From: Melioribacter roseus P3M-2
GTDB lineage: Bacteria; Bacteroidota; Ignavibacteria; Kapaibacteriales; Kapaibacteriaceae
Length of the DNA: 49,630 bases
Reading direction: 5' to 3'
Assembly: GCA_945883395.1 (NCBI GenBank)
Contig: CAMCXP010000003.1
Span: 1 to 49,630, forward strand
Part shown: in pieces, positions 1 through 8,745 of the stretch
Layout: every line of letters begins with the position of its first letter
How positions within the stretch are numbered: position 1 is the stretch's first letter
Notes under the pieces: generated by a model
Told to the model about the DNA's origin: nothing
Database searches by the model: none
Seen by the model: only the letters and a program-made list of their open reading frames with translations
Program-made: the position numbers and the translations under genes

Positions 1-148
1 TGGTCTCCTCAAAGCGAAGAATATCACCTGGAGAGAGACTGAATGTCGTCAAGGAAAGTCCACTATCAGTGGGACTTGTGGAATTCGAACATGCCATAAG
101 GCAGCATACCAAGACAATGACAGCGGCGGAGGAGAGTGCGAGGCGCAT
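1..148 (-). CDS. N-terminus of a putative lipoprotein (partial, runs off left edge)
   Basis: An open frame reads leftward from an ATG at 148 and continues through base 1, giving 49 residues. It begins with MRLALSSAAVIVLV and reaches a lipobox LMAC at about residues 16-19, followed by a Ser/Thr/Asp-rich stretch. This is the layout of a signal-peptidase II substrate, so a lipoprotein is likely. It starts 33 bases after the stop of the SGNH hydrolase on the same strand, so the two probably share a transcript. No strong ribosome-binding site is visible. The function cannot be read from this fragment. Confidence 0.6.
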   Translation of the reverse strand, partial: MRLALSSAAVIVLVCCLMACSNSTSPTDSGLSLTTFSLSPGDILRFEET

Positions 149-181
149 ATGTTTGGAAGTATCGTGAGGGAATGCAAGGTG

Positions 182-1777
182 TTACAAGCTATGGAACATC
201 GCACGAAGAACTCCGCCATTCGACAGCTCAACAACTATCATGTAGAGTCCGGCCGATAGTTGCGGGATACGAATGCGCGTGCTTTCATCGTTCAGTGCAT
301 CGATCGACGTCTGATGTATGATGGTTCCGCGGAGGTCAATGAGCGACATTGTACCGCGGCACCCTGCTGGAAGGCCAGACAGTGCAACTGCGTCTACGTC
401 CTCACGCACTGTCAGGTTAGTCACATCGCGCACCTGATCAACAGAAGTCGCAGGTGATTCGATGAACGCCAGCATCGCCTGCGCATACCATCGTGCGAAA
501 TAGTCATTCGGATGGAGTGAGTTTGCAAGACAAGATTCGACGCCCTTTCGTGCAAACACAGCTTCGCTCAATGTCGTCATATCCAGCATGGCAACGCCGC
601 GCTGTGTTGTAAGCGATCGTAGTTCTGCTGCAAATGCACGAAGGATCGCAGCGCCGTCCCGTGGTGCTCCAGCCCCCGCCGTATCAGGAATCATGTTTGC
701 AAGCAGAAGAAACTCGGTGTTCGGCAGATGTTTGCGCACACTATCAATGCAGCGTTGTGCGTTGTGACGAAACTGTGCTGGCGTAGTCTGACCCCAGATG
801 TCATTCATGCCCATGTCGAGAATGATGAGGTCGGGCGCATTAGGTACCGCCAGTGGTACGATGTAGTTCGCTGCCCATTCGATCGTCTTGCCAGAGCACG
901 AGCTATTGTGCAGTGTAACAGCTGAGCGACCCTGTGCATGCAGTTCATCAGCAAGGAGCTCGCAGTATCCTCGCATATAGGGGGCTGCTGTAGGAAAGTT
1001 CTTTTGATCGACAAGCCCACCGCTCACATTGTGTCCACTCGTGATGCTCATCCCTACAGCTTGGATCGTCAACGGCGCACGTCGCGCAAGAATGCCCTCA
1101 ACGCCAGGGAGGGGATGCACGGTGGTAGGTGGGAACACCGATTCGGGAACTGTCCAAGTTGAACGATCCGGCACATAGGTAACGCGTGTCCATGACGTGT
1201 GCGACGTGTTCATCAGTCCGTTCGGAGAACCATTCCCACGCTTGCCAGGTGTGATGCTCACGGTACGTGAGACGCGAGCAGATTGTTGCTTGATCATGCG
1301 CCCCTCAACCGTCACGTCACTGCCAAGAGTGTACACGTCGCTACCATCGTAGTTGTCGATTCGTACAATACTGCGTGGATGGTAGAGAAGTGGCGCAGTC
1401 GATCCTACTCCATCGAGCAAGACATACTCGGAATAGATGGTATCGTTCGTGGGGAGGAAGAAGGATGAGAGAAGCTTCCATCGTTCCTCTCGCATCGGCT
1501 CCGTTGTATAGCTTGGGAACTCGTAGTATCCCCCCGACGTCGGTGTTACGTAGGCCCATGCGGCTCGAGCTGGGCTGCACGACCACTGTGCTTCTGCGGC
1601 ATTGACTGACATGAGCAGTGCGCCGGTCGAAGAGTAGAACGCGCACGATCCGCCGGCATAGTACATCGTTGATGGCGTTGCCGGCACTGATCCAGCAGGG
1701 ATTTGTGCTGCAACGTGCATATGCAGATACAAGAGCAGTGCACAACATGTGGCAAAGGTTCGGATGTTCAGTCGCAC
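182..1777 (-). CDS. Secreted SGNH/GDSL-type hydrolase with C-terminal T9SS-like sorting domain
   Basis: A 531-residue protein. I chose a GTG start at 1777 because it gives a signal peptide (VRLNIRTFATCCALLLYL, cleavage near Ala24) with an AGGA-like site just upstream; longer in-frame starts precede no signal peptide. Residues 25-235 are an unassigned N-terminal region. SGNH blocks follow: block I GMSITSG with the putative nucleophile Ser244, block II SCSG (Gly296), block III GMND (Asn325), and block V NSLHP with His422. The family normally has Asp three residues before the His; here it is Asn419. Such enzymes are esterases, lipases or carbohydrate deacetylases, and the substrate is unknown. 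The last ~75 residues resemble a T9SS type A sorting domain (DLRG, LSAGLYMIVVE), so export and surface attachment are inferred. It is divergent from the IgGFc/PKD protein and precedes the partial lipoprotein. Confidence 0.8.
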   Translation of the reverse strand: MRLNIRTFATCCALLLYLHMHVAAQIPAGSVPATPSTMYYAGGSCAFYSSTGALLMSVNAAEAQWSCSPARAAWAYVTPTSGGYYEFPSYTTEPMREERWKLLSSFFLPTNDTIYSEYVLLDGVGSTAPLLYHPRSIVRIDNYDGSDVYTLGSDVTVEGRMIKQQSARVSRTVSITPGKRGNGSPNGLMNTSHTSWTRVTYVPDRSTWTVPESVFPPTTVHPLPGVEGILARRAPLTIQAVGMSITSGHNVSGGLVDQKNFPTAAPYMRGYCELLADELHAQGRSAVTLHNSSCSGKTIEWAANYIVPLAVPNAPDLIILDMGMNDIWGQTTPAQFRHNAQRCIDSVRKHLPNTEFLLLANMIPDTAGAGAPRDGAAILRAFAAELRSLTTQRGVAMLDMTTLSEAVFARKGVESCLANSLHPNDYFARWYAQAMLAFIESPATSVDQVRDVTNLTVREDVDAVALSGLPAGCRGTMSLIDLRGTIIHQTSIDALNDESTRIRIPQLSAGLYMIVVELSNGGVLRAMFHSL

Positions 1778-1896
1778 AGCGTTCCTAGGCAACGTGAGTT
1801 GAGTTAGCAATGTACGTCTGTTTCGTAGTTTACACGCACTCTTTAGGTCTCGTAGGGCAGACTCGTAAGGGATCATCCGCGCAGGGGGGGCATGGC
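1778..1896. promoter_or_regulatory. Divergent intergenic region
   Basis: 119 bp separate the divergent SGNH hydrolase and IgGFc/PKD genes, so both promoters should lie here or in the gene starts. On the minus strand a TACATTG at 1814-1808 is a degenerate Bacteroidota -7 box about 30 bases before the GTG at 1777. On the plus strand a run of G at 1884-1890 sits six bases before the ATG at 1897 and is a likely ribosome-binding site. No clear operator was seen. Confidence 0.35.
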
Positions 1897-4800
1897 ATGG
1901 TGTGGCTACGCCATCACGTGATACGTATCGTTGGTATGTGCTGGTTACTGAGCACATCGACTGCGCTCGCCCAGGTACCATCGACAAACGGAACTGACTT
2001 CTGGCTGACCTTTATGCAGAACTCTGGTGTGCCGTCGACGTATCTGTTCCTGGGTGCTGATACGGCAGCTACAGCCAAGATCTACATGGGAAACACCCTG
2101 CTCGCTACTGTAGCAATTCCAAACGACGGAAACGTGGCGTATCCGGTGGTGGCCGCGGGAGCGACCATAACCACGAGCGACGTGATCTCTGTCGGCAAAG
2201 CGATACGTGTTACCAGCGATCGGCCAATCTCGCTTAGTCTATTCAATACACTCTCGACGAGCACCGATGCTACGATCGTCTACCCGGTGCCAGCGCTTGG
2301 CGATCGCTACGTTGTGCCTTCGTATCGTCACTATGCGAGTGCTAATTGGTCGAGTCAGGTAGCCGTTGTGAGCTATCAAGACGGAACGGTGGTGGAGATC
2401 ACGCCAACAGCAGAGATCAAACGCACAGGCGGTGGATCGCGTCCGGCGAATACGCCGTTTCAGATCACACTGAACCGCGGCGATGTGTACCAGTTTCAAA
2501 CAGTACGTTCGCCAGACGATCTGACTGGTACCCAGATTCGGGTGGTCGCTGGTGGATCATCATGCAGTGGGGTTGCGGTGTTTAGCGGACATCAGCGAAC
2601 TACGGTGCCATTTACGTCGAATCAAACGCGTGATCACTTAGTCGAGCAGATACCACCGACGCGCTCGTTGGGGAAGACGTTCGTTGTGCCCCCGGTTGCC
2701 TATGCTACCAAGCATGTGGTGCGCATAATCGCATCTGAGCCGGCAACGACGGTGACCTTTGATGGAACTGTTGCATCGATTGCGCAGACAGGGGGCTTCC
2801 TTGAGTACACGGTAAATGCGCAGACGTTCCATACTATTGAAACTGATAAGCCTGCACTTGTCGCGCTGTACGCGATGTCCTGGACGGACGGTTTCGATCT
2901 CGTGCGGGGTGTCGGCGATCCGTTCATGGTGATCATTCCACCAATTGAACAGCGCACCAAGTACTTCACGGTCAACGCCTTTGTACCGCCAACATCCACG
3001 CAGCCACTGGTGGTCAATAACTGGCAGCAGAATCTCTACTTAGCGTTGATTGCTGATGCGAATGACATAAATCAGATTGCGCTTAACGGACTCGCACTAT
3101 CGTCGCTTGTAGGTAAGACCACGTTGCCTCGCGTGTATAACACAACGCCCATCGACGCAACGCGTACATGCGTCACGATCAATGTGCCAGAGGGTGTCCA
3201 CACTGTTAACGCGCGCAGTGGGAAAGGTGTTGTCGGCATCTTCTATGGCTTGTCGACGTTTGATTCGTATGGCTTTCTTGCTGGATCCGACTTCGCAAAT
3301 CTTCGTACAACGATTCGTGTGGCGGATACTCCGTATTGTCTCGGACGTGAGCTGACGTTCATCGCAGAGAGCCAGGATTCGGCTGATATCTCTCGGTATG
3401 CATGGTACTTCAACCACGATCAGTCAACCGCAGAAGGCAAGCGCGTAACGCGGCGATTCACAAAGCCCGGTCAGTACACGGTGCGAGTAGTTTCGACACG
3501 CCTTGGTTGCTTCACTGACACCTCGAGTATAACATTCACCGTGAGTCAGCCGGTGGTGCTCAACGTGAGCGCACTGTCGACCTCTCTATGTGCCGGACAA
3601 GACATTGTGGCGCAGGCGCGTGTGCCTGATTCGCTTCGCATTCGTTCGATCCGATGGGACGTTGCACGTGGTCGCGCCCAGGCACGAACGGATACCACGA
3701 AGAGCACAGTGCGGTACAGCGTCGCAGATACTGGGACCGTAGTGCTGCGTGTACTCGTGGTCGATACCAATGGGTGTGAAGCAGTCGACAGCGTACGTAT
3801 ACGTGTTCATCCGCTTCCTGTGGTGGACGTTCTTGATACCCTGCGTATATGTGAAGGACGGGATACATCGGTAACCGTTCGTGCGCCGGTCGGTCCTGGA
3901 TACACGTATCAATGGTCTGGTCGGGATGAGGTAAGTCGACGCACCATCTATGGTGCGCGCAACCTGCCCGTTGTTGGACTTCGTTGCGCCACAGCTGGAC
4001 GTATTCTTCTGGATCTCGTGGTGACGAATCAATTCGGGTGCAAGACTATCGACTCGGTGATTGTGATCGTCCACGATCTACCGCGTATCACCATTGGCTC
4101 CGACCGAGCTGTTGTGAGCTGTGTTGAAGGCGAAGTGCCGGAGGTTGTGCTTGGCGATAGCTTACGCATCGATGGGGGAGACCCTCCATATCGCTATCAA
4201 TGGTCGGAGGCATCGGGCGGTAGCACGTCGATTGTTACGTCAACGACATCTCCGAGCATTCGCGTACGGCCGACGGTTACCACAACGTATGTTCTTCGTG
4301 TAACCGATAGTAGGCGTCCTTCAGCATGTACGTCGGTGCGTCAGTTCACGGTGGAAGTCAGCGATCGGCCAGTTGCTGATGCCGGACCGGATCTCGTGAT
4401 TTGTGCATGCGATACCGCTCGCCGCATGATCGGCTTCGATACGCAATGCGGTGTTCCGCCGTTCCGCTATGTATGGACTCCCACAACGGGTCTAACGAAC
4501 CCTACCTCGACCACCACTGCAACAACAGAGGCACGACCATCGGTAACCACAACCTACGTGCTCCAGGTCTCCGACGCTCGCAATATCACCGTGTTCGACA
4601 CCATCGACGTTGCCATTGCGCCGTGCCCAACCGTAGAGCTTGAGCCCGTTGTGTATGCATGCGCGGAAGGCGATGCAACGATTAGGGTAGGCGGAACAGC
4701 TCAGTCGCTCGGATCAACAATTCGCTGGGAACCGTCAACACTTGTTGATGACACAACATCCTTCACGCCGCGCATCACACTCCCATCACGCATGGATTCG

Positions 4801-6666
4801 ATTGTCCTCACAGCAACTGTCGTTACACCCGAGGGTTGTCGTGGCGCGGGAGCAACTGTGGTGCGACGTGCAGACTCCATACGAGTTGATGCGGTTGCGT
4901 CGCCCTCGTGTGCTACCGACACTGTGTGTCGAGGTGATAGTGTTGCGCTTGATGCCATCGTCACAACAGATGCTGCTGTAAGCAGTGTAACGTGGACAAT
5001 CGACAACGGCATCGTGATGCAGGGGGCACGCGTCTCCGTGCGAGTGAACGAAGATACCCGTTGCATTGTCGACGTGATTACAGCGCAAGGTTGTCGTGCA
5101 ACTGATACAGTTGACGTGTGTGTAGCGACACGGCCAAACCTAATTCTGCGCGACACTGCAGTGTGTGTTGCGAATCGTGGCGCGATTGATGTTCGGGTCC
5201 CAGCACCTGTGGCAACGTGTGGCATCGCACCGTTCGTCTATACATGGGAGCCCGCCTCGGCTGTGCGTGTGCCAAATCCGAATGAGCCATGGAACGCCAT
5301 CGTGCAGACAGATACCACGATGGACATCATCGTGCGAGTTACCGATGATGCTGGTGCCGGCGTGTCAACCGTTGATACGATGCGTATCACGATCGGTCGA
5401 CCGCCAGTGCTTGATCCACTGCCAGATACCGTGATTGTCTGTGGTGCAGGTGATGCTCCGGATGTCCGCGTTCGCGTGCATGGCGCATGGCAGTCAGGTG
5501 TGGCTGTGTGGACGGTTGGTGGTGATACAATCTCCATCGTTCCGTTGGTGCCGTTCAATGCAATACTGCAGGTCCCTACTGCTCTTGTGCCTTCTGTTCG
5601 GGTTCAAACGGTGTATCTCGATGTTGTCACAGACGGTGCGTGTAGGACACGTGATTCACTTGTCCTTGCCGTGTATGATCCACCACGTGTTGACCTGCGC
5701 ACGCAGACGTCAAGCTGTCCTTGCGACTCTGTAGTAATCGTTGCCGACATCGCCACATCAAGCAGCATTAGGTCAGTTGTATGGTATGCCGACGAGATCG
5801 ACCCCGATACAAGCGGACCGGTGATTGTTGCTGTCGATACGAACGCGGTTGCTGTACAACCTCGTGGCCGCACGATCTATCGCGTACACGTAACAGATGT
5901 GCGCGGATGTTTGCGTGTCGCGAGTATTCTGCTCGAGACTGGTTCGGCTGCAGTGGTCCCAACCATCCGCATCGACACAGTGCGCACGCCGCCGCTTCGT
6001 GACGAAGTTGCAATTCCGTTGCTGTTAGAGGGGGCCCGCCAGGGATTAACCTGCGAGCAGACGACTGTTCGTTGCACGCTTACGTATGACGAGTCGTTGT
6101 TCGAGCCATTTCCTCGACTTGACTATGGCGCGATCATGCAGAACACGGTTGAGGTTCGTAATGGTCTGCGACAACGTGTTCTCGTGCTGGAGCTTCCGTA
6201 CCGCGGTGCAACCGGTGATGTTGACACACTCACGGTTCTTCGTGGTCGAGCACTCATTGGCTATCCGGGCAGAACGCCACTCACGCTTCAGGACATCGTC
6301 TGGAACAACGGATGTGTTGAAGTGCCTGGAGCCGGAGTTGCTGGTGAGCTTGTACTTGATTCTCTCTGTGAGACGCCCGATGGTGCTCGCCGACTGCTGG
6401 TCTTCAATGCTGTGCCCTCACTGCGCGCGCATCCGCATCCCGTGCGTGATGTCGTGACGTTCGATGTTGCCGCGTGTGAACCAGGTGTACATCGACTCGA
6501 GATCTTGGATCTCGATGGTCGGATCGCATCCTCAGCGTCTGTTGTTGTCTCCCCCCAAGGTCGCGCGCAACACACGATGACGTTGCCCCTACTGCAGGGT
6601 GTCTACGTCGCTACGCTTCGTTCGTCCGGCTGCGTCTGCCGAGAACTCCTTGTGATTCACCGGTAA
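1897..6666 (+). CDS. Giant surface protein: IgGFc-binding-like domain, PKD/Ig-like repeats, T9SS-like C-terminus
   Basis: A 1589-residue protein starting at ATG 1897 after a G-rich ribosome-binding site; the first 25 residues form a signal peptide ending STALAQ. Residues ~30-480 match the IgGFc-binding N-terminal domain type (GTDFWLTFMQN opening, then long beta-rich repeats). Near residues 490-570 lies a PKD domain (YAWYFNHDQSTAEG and FTKPGQYTVRVVS). Then come roughly eight to ten Ig-like/PKD-like repeats of ~85-100 residues, each with paired Cys and YxWxP or TTTYVLRVTD strands. The last ~90 residues resemble a T9SS type A sorting domain (HPHPVRDVVTFDV, LEILDLDGRI, LLQGVYVATL). The likely role is adhesion or matrix binding at the cell surface; the ligand is unknown. 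The OmpA-domain gene follows 4 bp after the stop, so the two are co-transcribed. Confidence 0.85.
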   Translation: MVWLRHHVIRIVGMCWLLSTSTALAQVPSTNGTDFWLTFMQNSGVPSTYLFLGADTAATAKIYMGNTLLATVAIPNDGNVAYPVVAAGATITTSDVISVGKAIRVTSDRPISLSLFNTLSTSTDATIVYPVPALGDRYVVPSYRHYASANWSSQVAVVSYQDGTVVEITPTAEIKRTGGGSRPANTPFQITLNRGDVYQFQTVRSPDDLTGTQIRVVAGGSSCSGVAVFSGHQRTTVPFTSNQTRDHLVEQIPPTRSLGKTFVVPPVAYATKHVVRIIASEPATTVTFDGTVASIAQTGGFLEYTVNAQTFHTIETDKPALVALYAMSWTDGFDLVRGVGDPFMVIIPPIEQRTKYFTVNAFVPPTSTQPLVVNNWQQNLYLALIADANDINQIALNGLALSSLVGKTTLPRVYNTTPIDATRTCVTINVPEGVHTVNARSGKGVVGIFYGLSTFDSYGFLAGSDFANLRTTIRVADTPYCLGRELTFIAESQDSADISRYAWYFNHDQSTAEGKRVTRRFTKPGQYTVRVVSTRLGCFTDTSSITFTVSQPVVLNVSALSTSLCAGQDIVAQARVPDSLRIRSIRWDVARGRAQARTDTTKSTVRYSVADTGTVVLRVLVVDTNGCEAVDSVRIRVHPLPVVDVLDTLRICEGRDTSVTVRAPVGPGYTYQWSGRDEVSRRTIYGARNLPVVGLRCATAGRILLDLVVTNQFGCKTIDSVIVIVHDLPRITIGSDRAVVSCVEGEVPEVVLGDSLRIDGGDPPYRYQWSEASGGSTSIVTSTTSPSIRVRPTVTTTYVLRVTDSRRPSACTSVRQFTVEVSDRPVADAGPDLVICACDTARRMIGFDTQCGVPPFRYVWTPTTGLTNPTSTTTATTEARPSVTTTYVLQVSDARNITVFDTIDVAIAPCPTVELEPVVYACAEGDATIRVGGTAQSLGSTIRWEPSTLVDDTTSFTPRITLPSRMDSIVLTATVVTPEGCRGAGATVVRRADSIRVDAVASPSCATDTVCRGDSVALDAIVTTDAAVSSVTWTIDNGIVMQGARVSVRVNEDTRCIVDVITAQGCRATDTVDVCVATRPNLILRDTAVCVANRGAIDVRVPAPVATCGIAPFVYTWEPASAVRVPNPNEPWNAIVQTDTTMDIIVRVTDDAGAGVSTVDTMRITIGRPPVLDPLPDTVIVCGAGDAPDVRVRVHGAWQSGVAVWTVGGDTISIVPLVPFNAILQVPTALVPSVRVQTVYLDVVTDGACRTRDSLVLAVYDPPRVDLRTQTSSCPCDSVVIVADIATSSSIRSVVWYADEIDPDTSGPVIVAVDTNAVAVQPRGRTIYRVHVTDVRGCLRVASILLETGSAAVVPTIRIDTVRTPPLRDEVAIPLLLEGARQGLTCEQTTVRCTLTYDESLFEPFPRLDYGAIMQNTVEVRNGLRQRVLVLELPYRGATGDVDTLTVLRGRALIGYPGRTPLTLQDIVWNNGCVEVPGAGVAGELVLDSLCETPDGARRLLVFNAVPSLRAHPHPVRDVVTFDVAACEPGVHRLEILDLDGRIASSASVVVSPQGRAQHTMTLPLLQGVYVATLRSSGCVCRELLVIHR

Positions 6667-6670
6667 CCAC

Positions 6671-8743
6671 ATGCGCCGAATGCTTGCCACCATAGCTGCT
6701 CTCGTCGTGATATGCGTGCATTGCATGGTCGCACAACCATGGCGTGGCGGTGCGGAGCTCACTGGTAGCATGCTGATGCCGCGGTCGACATTGAGCGAGC
6801 TTCCATCGTTCCCGACATGTTGTCAGACGTTGAATCCGACGAGCGGATGGGCGCTCGGATTGCGTGGTGTGCTTGTCCGTGACGTTGCGCCCGCATTATC
6901 GCTCGAAGCACAGCTTGGCATCTCATATGGTCAGCTTCGCCTTGCTCGTACAGAGTCGATTGGTTTTGCACTTGATGGCACAGATAATCAGGCGACAGTG
7001 ATCACGACACTCACGGAGACGTCGCTCGCGCTCGCGTTAGGCAGTGTTGAGACGCGCTTGCTTGCAGCATGGGCGCCACTATCGTCCGCGCCGGGCTTGC
7101 ACTTCGCTGGCGGTGTTGGAGGTTATCTGCCGCTGTATGCACGATTGCGCCAGGCTGAACAGTTGCTTTCACCAACGACGGCCGTGTTTAGTGATACCCG
7201 AACACGAGAACGTCTCACTGTCGATACAACAGTGGCAAGTGTCGTGTCGTCCTGGCTATCGGCGCAGCTTGGCGTCGGCGTGTACCTTCCAATGTCGGAC
7301 AACATTGATCTCCGTGCTCGACTGATGGTCGAGTTACCGCTTTCGTCTCTCGCGGGTGATGGAACACGCGTGCTCTCTCTTGGAGGGGTGCGACTCGACC
7401 TCCTGGCGATGTGGAAGTCGATACCCAAGCCTGTACAAATGGATACGCAGCATATTGACAATCCGATTCCTGTCTCTCGCCCTCTCGCGGTTACGACAAA
7501 CCTGATTGCAATGGCCCCATCTCCGGCTGGCACAATCGTGGTGCAGATAGATGAGCAATTTGATGTTGATATTCACGCGTTGCTGCCATTCGTGTTCTTC
7601 GATGTTGGGTCTGCACAGATCCCAGAGCGCTATGCTGGGAATGTTGATCCTTCGACCTTTCATGAACGTGCAGTTGTCTATCAGAAGCGCGCCGAACAGG
7701 CGTCGGTGGCCGACCGAACGCTGGCGGTCTATTATCACATTCTCGACATCGTTGGACGTCGACTCCGCGATGAGTATCCATCGGCTCGACTCACGGTAGC
7801 TGGATACGTTGATGATCAGGGAGTCGAAACAGGGAATGTGCGTCTTGCCAAGAGACGTGCTGAGACGGTTGTACAGTATCTCACATCGAGGTGGCAGATA
7901 GCATCGGAGCGGATCAGTATCGTATCTGGTATCCGCTCGCCAACAGCTGCGGTCACATCGATGCCCGACGTACAAGATCGACGTGATGGATATGAGGAGA
8001 ACAGACGTGTCGAGCTGTCTTCGACCATAGCTGCTGTGCTCGATCCGGTCGTCGTCGCTGATACAACACGAGTGATGACGCTGCCACCTATGAGCTCATC
8101 TGTTATTGCCACGGACGTTCGTGGCGCGACGTTGAAGACCTGGTGGAACACTGATCAGGACTCTGTGCGACAAGTCCTGCAGGCAGATGTCGGAGATGTT
8201 GATGATTGGCTTGAAGCTGGAGAAGGGCCGCATCTTCAGCGCATTGATGTTCGCTTCTCCGATCCGCTCCAACGTGTCAGGAGGGTCCAGTATAATGCTC
8301 TCGTGAGACGCCAAGCGGATTCGGCATTTGCGTCATCAGTATTGCCTGTGCGATACGACGTACAAGCACGTAGGCGGTACTCCGGAGATGCTGATAGCAC
8401 TGAGAGTCGTTTCATGCTGACGCAGTTCGAGTACGGTACCGGTAGAATGCTTGCTGTCCAGTCGTCTATCATCGACCGTTACATCAACCCTGAGATTACG
8501 CCACGCACATCAATCACGATCACAGGTTTTACTGATAGGAAAGGTGATGCAACGCGGAATGCCGAACTCTCAATTCTGCGTGCACGCGAAGCGTCCGCAA
8601 CAATCGTTGGGGGAGCGAAGCGGGCTATCCTAGGCGAAGGGGAGGCCGGCTCATCTGCAAGACCACCGTTCGTCAATCAGTTGCCTGAGACGCGACTCTA
8701 CAATCGCACGGTCGAGATCTTGCTACGAACGCCGATTCGCTGA
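6671..8743 (+). CDS. Outer-membrane protein with two OmpA-like peptidoglycan-binding domains
   Basis: A 690-residue protein with a signal peptide (MRRMLATIAALVVICVHCMVAQ). Residues ~25-250 alternate polar and hydrophobic residues as in an outer-membrane beta-barrel. An OmpA-C-like domain lies at ~300-455 (FVFFDVGSAQIPERY, YVDDQGVETGNVRLAKRRAETV, ENRRVEL). A second, more divergent one follows at ~555-690 (ITGFTDRKGDATRNAEL, LRAREA, NRTVEILL). Both keep the Asp and Arg positions that bind diaminopimelate in the family. Two OmpA domains in tandem are unusual; the usual form has one. The ATG lies 4 bp after the stop of the giant surface protein with no good ribosome-binding site, suggesting translational coupling. 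A role tethering surface structures to the cell wall is inferred. The stop is 2 bp from that of the convergent beta-helix gene. Confidence 0.8.
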   Translation: MRRMLATIAALVVICVHCMVAQPWRGGAELTGSMLMPRSTLSELPSFPTCCQTLNPTSGWALGLRGVLVRDVAPALSLEAQLGISYGQLRLARTESIGFALDGTDNQATVITTLTETSLALALGSVETRLLAAWAPLSSAPGLHFAGGVGGYLPLYARLRQAEQLLSPTTAVFSDTRTRERLTVDTTVASVVSSWLSAQLGVGVYLPMSDNIDLRARLMVELPLSSLAGDGTRVLSLGGVRLDLLAMWKSIPKPVQMDTQHIDNPIPVSRPLAVTTNLIAMAPSPAGTIVVQIDEQFDVDIHALLPFVFFDVGSAQIPERYAGNVDPSTFHERAVVYQKRAEQASVADRTLAVYYHILDIVGRRLRDEYPSARLTVAGYVDDQGVETGNVRLAKRRAETVVQYLTSRWQIASERISIVSGIRSPTAAVTSMPDVQDRRDGYEENRRVELSSTIAAVLDPVVVADTTRVMTLPPMSSSVIATDVRGATLKTWWNTDQDSVRQVLQADVGDVDDWLEAGEGPHLQRIDVRFSDPLQRVRRVQYNALVRRQADSAFASSVLPVRYDVQARRRYSGDADSTESRFMLTQFEYGTGRMLAVQSSIIDRYINPEITPRTSITITGFTDRKGDATRNAELSILRAREASATIVGGAKRAILGEGEAGSSARPPFVNQLPETRLYNRTVEILLRTPIR

Positions 8744-8745
8744 TC

